Origin: Aspidapion aeneum
Taxonomy: Eukaryota; Arthropoda; Insecta; Coleoptera; Brentidae
DNA: 64,000 nt
Assembly: GCA_963576565.1 (NCBI GenBank)
Contig: OY755041.1
Span: 125,623,995-125,687,994, forward strand
Direction of reading: 5' to 3'
The notes below the pieces were generated by a model. It was not told where the DNA came from and made no database searches. It saw only the letters and a list, made by a program, of their open reading frames with translations. Shown one piece after another: positions 62,201 to 64,000 of the stretch (its first letter is position 1; each line of letters starts with the position of its first letter). Made by a program: the position numbers and the translations under genes.

Positions 62201-63918
62201 CTTAAAGTATGAACGAGAAAATGCCAAAACATGGGAATTCCGTTGGACGAAACCACCTTGTATACTTTATGTTTCGCCGATGATCAGATAGTAGTGACTC
62301 AGGATTATGACGACCTCGAATATATGACACGAAAACTAATAGAAGAGTACAATAAGTGGGAACTAGAGGTTAAGCTCAATAAGACAGAGTATATGTGTAT
62401 CGATGAAATGAAACAGGATCTAATCTTAAATACGGGCAGCGAATTCAGTCGTGTGATGAGTATAAATACTTAGGTCTAAAAATTACAGCTGACGGAACAC
62501 TAGACAAAGCTAGAAAAGATCGAAACGTACAAGGAAGAAAAGCAATAACTTTATTAAATGGAATAATTTGGGACCAAAGTACATCAAAACATAATAAAAA
62601 GCTTATATATAACACCATTGTAAAAAGTATTATTACATACGGCTCAGAAGTATGGCCAATCAAGGATAGATCAGAAAAAAATGCTTTCCGCTACGGAGAT
62701 GGACATTGGAGAAGAGCAGCAGGGAAATCAAAAATAAAAAGAGTTAGAAATCAAAGAATAAGAGAAATTATGACAGTGGGTGAACGTACTTTAGTGGATG
62801 ATATAAGAACAAAACAACTGGTGTGGTACGGACATGTACAAAGAATGAATGATGAAAGACTACCTAAACAAATACTACAATGGAAACCAACTGGCCGAAG
62901 AAAACGAGGACGGCCAAGGAGAAGCTGGAGAGAAGGAATAGACAGTGAAATAAGAATAAGAGGCCTAGATGATGAATTATGGGCAAACAGAAACGAGTGG
63001 AGATTGGGTATCGGAAGACGTAGAACGTTGTGAAACCGATAAATATATACACTTGTTTTATTGGCACTTTGTCATTTTTAAGGCACTGTTAAGTTTTGCG
63101 CGATTGCGTCTCAATAATTTAGTGTTGTACTATGTTAAAGGTAGCTGTGTAATGAAGATAAAAAAATACATTATAGTTTGTTTTGTTGAGTGGTGTTAAA
63201 CAATGGGGGGGAATGTGTTGAAAATCCAACGCGTCCTCGGGTTGCAAATAGGGGATTATTTTCGTGGAACAAAATTGGTAAAATCGTGTAAGCTTAGGTG
63301 CCCATAGGCCGAGTATTTTTAAAGCTAATCTTATTACCCTTAATAGATCTGTTAACAAAAAAGTTACTATTTTTTTTCATTCAATTTGTCACATTATCTG
63401 TACTATATATCAATGTTTTATTTCGTAGATTTCAAGTTTTGTTTCTTTCTTAATTGGCTGCCCTTTAAAAATTAAGTTGACCATGATATAATTTTTTTAA
63501 GCTAGGTATATGTAGTAGGTCAATTCATTTAAAAAAAAAGTTAAAAAAAAAACTCAAGAAACTTTGGAATAGGTTTATTGCTTGAGAAAGTGGCTTTTAG
63601 TTCTTTTTCTGGCGATTTTTAATAATTTAAATAAAACTTTTTTTTTCAAACAGTAACGACGATGATCTAGACGATGATGACACCAACGAAGCTTCGAGCC
63701 TAAAATCAAAAACGCGCGAATCCGATCACAACTCGGAAATAGCCGAACCCTCTCCGGGTCCGTCAGCTTGTTCCGACGCTCAAGTCGACGACCTGAAAGA
63801 TGACGAAGCCACCTGGCCCACTGTGACCGACCTCAACACTCGATTGAGGCGGGTCATCACCTCCTATCAAAGAAATTACAGAAAAGAGGAACAAAAGACT
63901 CAGGCTTTAAAAGCTAAG
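28804..63918 (+). CDS. kis: kismet, CHD6-9 class ATP-dependent chromatin remodeler (partial at 3' end)
   Basis: Six coding exons join in frame: 28804-29288, 30953-37868, 38148-38437, 46034-46123, 56175-56405 and 63654-63918. They give 2,759 codons without a stop, and the gene continues beyond the window. Kismet/CHD7 binds methylated histone tails and slides nucleosomes to aid transcription elongation. Domains: Q/P/S-rich low-complexity N-terminus (1-1000); AT-hook-like basic patches GRGRGKG (~1052), KKRGRKPGW (~1135) and RGRRTPGRK (~1293); an acidic/Lys-rich region; tandem chromodomains (~1610-1720); SNF2 ATPase with DEMGLGKT (1788-1795) and DEAH (1900-1903); helicase C with QARCHRIGQ (~2189); a SANT/SLIDE-like region; and conserved [20 protein letters not shown] in exon 5. 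The last exon ends in the [17 protein letters not shown] block known from CHD7; BRK domains would follow. The start ATG (28804, AAAGCGATGG) has a good context. Confidence 0.96.
29398..29603. mobile_element. Short MITE with GTGGCGGCTG ends
   Basis: GTGGCGGCTGG at the left and GCAGCCGCCACTG at the right form short inverted ends. The interior has a GGGGGGGG tract. It has the look of an hAT-type MITE, but I could not define a target duplication. Confidence 0.45.
29641..30018. mobile_element. MITE with CTACAA...TTGTAG inverted ends
   Basis: The left end CTACAAGAATAATAATTTAT and TTTTTTATACGACTG are matched in reverse by CAGTCGTATAAAAAATATTGTAG-type sequence at the right. The inner part carries repeated TTTTGCGCACGC and TTTTGCACACGC motifs. 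Just outside, a hairpin around 30055-30100 (GTAGACC...GGTCTAC) holds the GCCTTCGGCTCG loop region. Confidence 0.55.
30286..30710. mobile_element. Foldback/MITE with CAGGGTGTTC / GGGACACCCTG ends
   Basis: CAGGGTGTTCTAAATTCAA at the left and TTGAATTTGGGACACCCTG at the right are inverted. The right flank is TA and the left flank is TT, so one base of the usual TA is changed. It lies in kismet intron 1 (between exons starting 28804 and 30953). Confidence 0.65.
30953..37868 (+). CDS. kis: kismet giant exon (low-complexity N-terminus to SANT region)
   Basis: A single 6,916-bp exon between acceptor ATGCTAG (30951-30952) and donor ATCGTAAGT (37869). It completes an Arg codon split across the intron and continues [12 protein letters not shown]. 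It holds the whole Q/P/S-rich segment, AT-hooks, charged region, both chromodomains (about 35305-35630), the SNF2 ATPase and helicase C (about 35745-37110) and the start of the SANT-like region. The frame beyond 37868 soon meets a stop in the intron, confirming the splice. No transposon has entered this exon, in sharp contrast to the introns. Confidence 0.95.
38148..38437 (+). CDS. kis: kismet exon, SLIDE-like region
   Basis: The acceptor is TTATTTTTTAG and the donor AACAA followed by GTAAGT. It reads [20 protein letters not shown] ... [12 protein letters not shown]. It joins CARVI of the previous exon to [11 protein letters not shown] of the next, a continuous conserved CHD7 block. Confidence 0.94.
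38749..40035. mobile_element. Large foldback, TTAGG-like arms and 16-bp repeats, copy 2
   Basis: The outer ends GGGCGAAAAAATATCGAAAC and GTTTCGATATTTTTTCGCCC are complementary. The outer arms are ~16-bp tandem units (CAAAATATCGAAAATA on the left, inverted on the right). The inner arms are ACCTA/ACCGA pentamers meeting near 39350. The inner blocks (CTTTCCTGACTTC, GATCCCGGG) are shared with the 13.2-13.9 kb element, but the outer arms differ. Confidence 0.8.
40036..40299 (-). pseudogene. Penelope-like reverse transcriptase fragment
   Basis: Read on the minus strand: [20 protein letters not shown], then [20 protein letters not shown], then [14 protein letters not shown]. This is the core of Penelope-like/GIY-YIG retroelement reverse transcriptases, where the catalytic motif is normally YVDD; here it is YMDN, so an active-site Asp is lost. 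A frameshift at about 40070 separates YLNLN from the usual KSNHS continuation. The fragment is cut on one side by the foldback (ends 40035) and on the other by the LTR (starts 40300). Confidence 0.75.
40300..40685 (-). mobile_element. LTR retrotransposon LTR, Ty3/Gypsy-like
   Basis: The ends are TGTTAC and GTAACA, as in many Ty3/Gypsy LTRs, 386 bp in all. CTATATATAG near 40520 is a possible TATA box. CTAT flanks both sides (40296-40299 and 40686-40689), which would fit a solo LTR with a 4-bp duplication. However, the adjacent 40690-40770 read on the minus strand gives [20 protein letters not shown] and a stop, like the end of a Gypsy polyprotein. It may therefore be a 3' LTR with a piece of internal region, and the CTAT match chance. 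Confidence 0.6.
41447..42853. mobile_element. 1.4-kb foldback, CAGGGTGTCCC ends, copy 1
   Basis: CAGGGTGTCCCAAATTGGGC at 41447 and its reverse complement ending at 42853, both flanked by TA. The arms match over several hundred bases (for example GACCACGCATTGCGAGGCTC and GGGGTCTATAACTTCG). It has no ORF. The related copy is at 50312-51531. Confidence 0.9.
43008..44146. mobile_element. 1.1-kb element with 9-bp target duplication (MULE/Merlin-like)
   Basis: At least 26 bp of perfect terminal inverted repeat starting CAACGATTATAAACACACAG, flanked by GTTCGTACG at 42999-43007 and again at 44147-44155. The nine bases are single-copy in the intact minisatellite unit, so this is a true target duplication. 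Nine bases fits Mutator-like or Merlin-type transposition. The subterminal parts carry GCGTCGCTC / GCGCGC patches. No transposase is present. Confidence 0.8.
44178..45703. mobile_element. 1.5-kb foldback element, CAGCGTGTCCC family, copy 2
   Basis: The right end is GGGACACGCTG and the left end CAACGTGTCGC (two changes). Both sides carry TA, within GTAC. It matches the 8989-10498 copy throughout (GGGATTAAATGGGAAACTCG, GGACCTGGATTTTTTTATTA). The minisatellite context shows the target was one GTAC before insertion. Confidence 0.88.
46034..46123 (+). CDS. kis: kismet small exon
   Basis: A 90-bp exon between TTATTTATTTAG and the donor AAG followed by GTAAGAG. It reads [20 protein letters not shown], then QQIADGAQA, matching the CHD7 RVRMLYYLRQEVIGD block. 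The codon phases (completing AA and leaving AG) agree with both neighbours. Confidence 0.94.
47331..48066 (-). mobile_element. HINE/DINE-1-like element, copy 2 (reverse)
   Basis: It begins AAAATACTCTGCCAATATAT with a hairpin AGCTCACACTAGG...GTGTGAGCT, then three GATACCACACAAGCC/GATATCACACACGCC internal units, GACAGACAGACATACAGACA microsatellite (47882-47931) and a final AGCTCACAC hairpin. It is the same as copy 1, inverted. Confidence 0.78.
48645..48851 (+). pseudogene. hAT transposase C-terminal dimerisation fragment
   Basis: The frame reads [20 protein letters not shown], then [15 protein letters not shown]. This is the conserved hAT C-terminal block ([11 protein letters not shown] ... TKQRNRL), needed for dimerisation. 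The catalytic DDE parts and BED zinc finger are absent. There is no good ATG, and the frame is opened by a TTG codon at the edge of the surviving segment. Confidence 0.8.
49036..49656 (+). mobile_element. HINE/DINE-1-like element, copy 3
   Basis: A hairpin AGCTCACACATATACTA...TAGTGTGAGCT, then the CTGT microsatellite (49176-49224), ACCGCTTGGCCGATTTCAAT and the internal units, ending with a hairpin and TTGGCAGAGTATTTTA. It lies ~1 kb from copy 2 in opposite orientation. Confidence 0.78.
50312..51531. mobile_element. 1.2-kb foldback, CAGGGTGTCCC ends, copy 2
   Basis: CAGGGTGTCCCAAATTGGGC and its complement, TA on both sides. It shares GACCACGCATT, GTCACGAGGAATTC and GAAATATTGATTTAGAG-type phrases with 41447-42853, about 190 bp shorter. 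Confidence 0.9.
51620..52178. repeat. Inverted repeat, no CAGGGTG terminus
   Basis: AAGTGTCCAAGGAAATAATA at the left is answered by TATATTAATTTTTTGGACAG at the right. Inner matches include GTACGCTTGAGTATG / CATACTCAAGGGTAC and CCCCATTTTCAACAATG / TGTTGAAAATGGAGC. The arms are about 80% similar by eye. Confidence 0.65.
52563..54119. mobile_element. 1.56-kb foldback, CAGACTGTCCCG / CGGGACACCTTG ends
   Basis: The ends read CAGACTGTCCCGAAATTAG and CTAATTTCGGGACACCTTG, with TA on both sides. The long arms share GAGAAGAGGATC, CACGTGTGACCT-type and CCGCCATCTTTGAAAATG sequences. The AAGATGGCGGCC motif thus occurs on both arms (about 52887 and 53751). It has no coding sequence. Confidence 0.85.
54120..55388. 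other. AT-rich part of kismet intron 4
   Basis: Very AT-rich with long A and T runs. Short ORFs such as 54435-54196 (minus) have no recognisable domain. I see no repeat boundary that I can support. Confidence 0.4.
55389..56063. mobile_element. 0.68-kb element, CAGGGTGATG / CATCCTG ends
   Basis: CAGGGTGATGCAAATTGCAC at the left and GCGCAATTTAGATCATCCTG at the right, TA on both sides. The arms are less similar than in the 1.4-kb family, so this is an older or different member. It ends 111 bp before a kismet exon. Confidence 0.65.
56175..56405 (+). CDS. kis: kismet exon with [13 protein letters not shown] block
   Basis: The acceptor is GACGTTCACAG and the donor TCGAC followed by GTAAGT. It reads [20 protein letters not shown] and [18 protein letters not shown], then a Pro-rich tail. 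GC content is far higher than in the flanking introns. Codon phases match both neighbours. Confidence 0.95.
56406..57737. repeat. Degraded inverted repeat with TCATTCCTCTGG motifs
   Basis: CATATGGATGATTCTACAAA near 56713 is answered by GGTAGAATCATCCATAT near 57577-57593. Between them CATTCCTCTGG occurs near 56899, 57283 and 57417, and a variant (CATCCCTCTGG) near 57432. I cannot define ends or a target duplication. Confidence 0.45.
57738..58232. mobile_element. 495-bp hAT MITE with perfect 8-bp target duplication
   Basis: The ends CAGTGTTGCCGC and ACGGCAACACTG are inverted, and GTAGTTAA flanks exactly on both sides (57730-57737 and 58233-58240). The interior repeats GTACTGAAA / TTTTCAGTAC-like words near both ends. 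It is noncoding and must be mobilised in trans. Confidence 0.9.
58233..58939. other. Kismet intron 5, no defined feature
   Basis: Moderately AT-rich sequence between two elements. No gene or repeat that I can support. Confidence 0.35.
58940..59335 (-). mobile_element. Short copy of the TACCTTCCTAG family
   Basis: GATGGATCTGATATCTTCCTAG near 58988 and the ending GGACTAGGAAGGTA at 59320-59333 match the ends of the repeat at 1-1812. The inner block GATTCAGCGGTTTAAGAGCT and GTATACACAGACAAACGTCA matches its 100-200 region in reverse. It lacks the 140-bp array. Confidence 0.65.
59407..60099 (-). mobile_element. HINE/DINE-1-like element, copy 4 (reverse)
   Basis: It starts AAATACTCTGCCAATATATG plus a hairpin, carries the same internal units and ACAGACAGACAGACAGACAT microsatellite (59936-59973), and ends in a short hairpin AGCTCACACTAATATGTGTGAGCT-type palindrome. 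It is the same orientation as copy 2. Confidence 0.78.
60303..61211. mobile_element. 0.9-kb foldback, CAGGTTGTCCCG / CGGGACACCTTG ends
   Basis: CAGGTTGTCCCGAAATTAG at the left and TTAATTTCGGGACACCTTG at the right, TA on both sides. The arms share CGTTAGAGG / CCTCTAACG and AAACGTATTATTTTCA / GAAAATAATACGTTT. Its outer ~20 bp resemble the 52563-54119 element, but the interior differs. Confidence 0.8.
61846..63033 (+). pseudogene. Non-LTR retrotransposon reverse transcriptase, degraded
   Basis: Adjacent frames together give the 3' half of an RTE/craft-like reverse transcriptase: [20 protein letters not shown] and [10 protein letters not shown] (61846-62088), [36 protein letters not shown] (62231-62473, catalytic FADD), [20 protein letters not shown], and the C-terminal [20 protein letters not shown] and [11 protein letters not shown] (62770-63033). 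There are breaks: a stop at about 62103, an in-frame TGA near 62209, and frameshifts near 62450 and 62690. The endonuclease half is missing. It inserted in the same orientation as kismet. Confidence 0.85.
63034..63653. other. End of kismet intron 5
   Basis: It contains a fragment GCTTAGGTGCCCATAGGCCG and AGTATTTTT near 63291-63320 resembling the right tail of the HINE-like elements, then AT-rich sequence and the polypyrimidine tract before the acceptor at 63653. Confidence 0.45.
63654..63918 (+). CDS. kis: kismet exon, last in the window
   Basis: The acceptor is TTTTTTCAAACAG and the donor AAG followed by GTAATT. An acidic start ([15 protein letters not shown]) is followed by Ser/Pro-rich sequence, then [20 protein letters not shown] and RNYRKEEQ, matching the CHD7 region before the BRK domains. 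The exon ends at phase 0. Confidence 0.94.
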
Positions 63919-64000
63919 GTAATTATCATCCTAAAAACACTGATAAAGTTCTGATGGTACCAACTAAAGAGACCAGCAGAGTAACATTTTTGCTAATAAC

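Overview
This is an AT-rich, repeat-laden piece of an insect nuclear genome. All protein genes are animal genes with GT-AG introns. The coding exons are short and conserved, while the introns and spacers are packed with foldback elements, hAT-type MITEs, Helentron-like repeats, minisatellites and retrotransposon debris. The protein sequences fit a holometabolous insect, and I would guess a beetle with an expanded genome, but the sequence alone does not prove the order.

Layout. 1-1812 is a composite repeat carrying a ~140-bp tandem array. 1833-2834 (minus) holds the first three coding exons of a gene that leaves the window to the left; its N-terminus matches gamma-tubulin complex component 3 (Grip91). 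3100-4600 is a satellite with a 169-bp period. 5699-16398 (plus) is a complete eight-exon Nfs1 cysteine desulfurase, with introns 5 and 6 swollen by transposons. 18159-19258 (minus) is a complete three-exon Rab-like GTPase that lacks the usual switch II glutamine. Its start lies 443 bp from the start of the divergent Rpp30 gene (19702-21116, plus, six exons). From about 21.3 kb onwards the window belongs mainly to kismet (CHD6-9 class chromatin remodeler, plus). Candidate noncoding first exons lie at 21.4-22.5 kb and the coding start is at 28804. One giant 6.9-kb exon (30953-37868) encodes the Q/P-rich N-terminus, chromodomains and SNF2 ATPase. Four more exons follow at 38148, 46034, 56175 and 63654, and the gene continues past the right edge.

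Gene roles. Nfs1 supplies sulfur for mitochondrial Fe-S clusters, Rpp30 is an RNase P/MRP protein, Grip91 nucleates microtubules, the Rab-like protein is a membrane-trafficking switch, and Kismet is a nuclear ATPase. I see no shared pathway. They are ordinary neighbours with monocistronic eukaryotic structure.

The most distinctive content is mobile DNA. Ten or so different foldback elements share the terminus CAGGGTG (or a close variant), and nearly all are flanked by TA on both sides. A 40-bp minisatellite at 42.9-45.8 kb is interrupted by two insertions whose lengths restore the repeat phase exactly when removed. Two hAT MITEs have perfect 8-bp target duplications. Four copies of an element with a hairpin at each end and a CTGT microsatellite look like Helentron-derived HINE/DINE-1 repeats. 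I found no CRISPR array, operon, rRNA, intact functional tRNA or bacterial-type system. All coordinates were read by eye, and splice sites were chosen by reading-frame continuity and family similarity.
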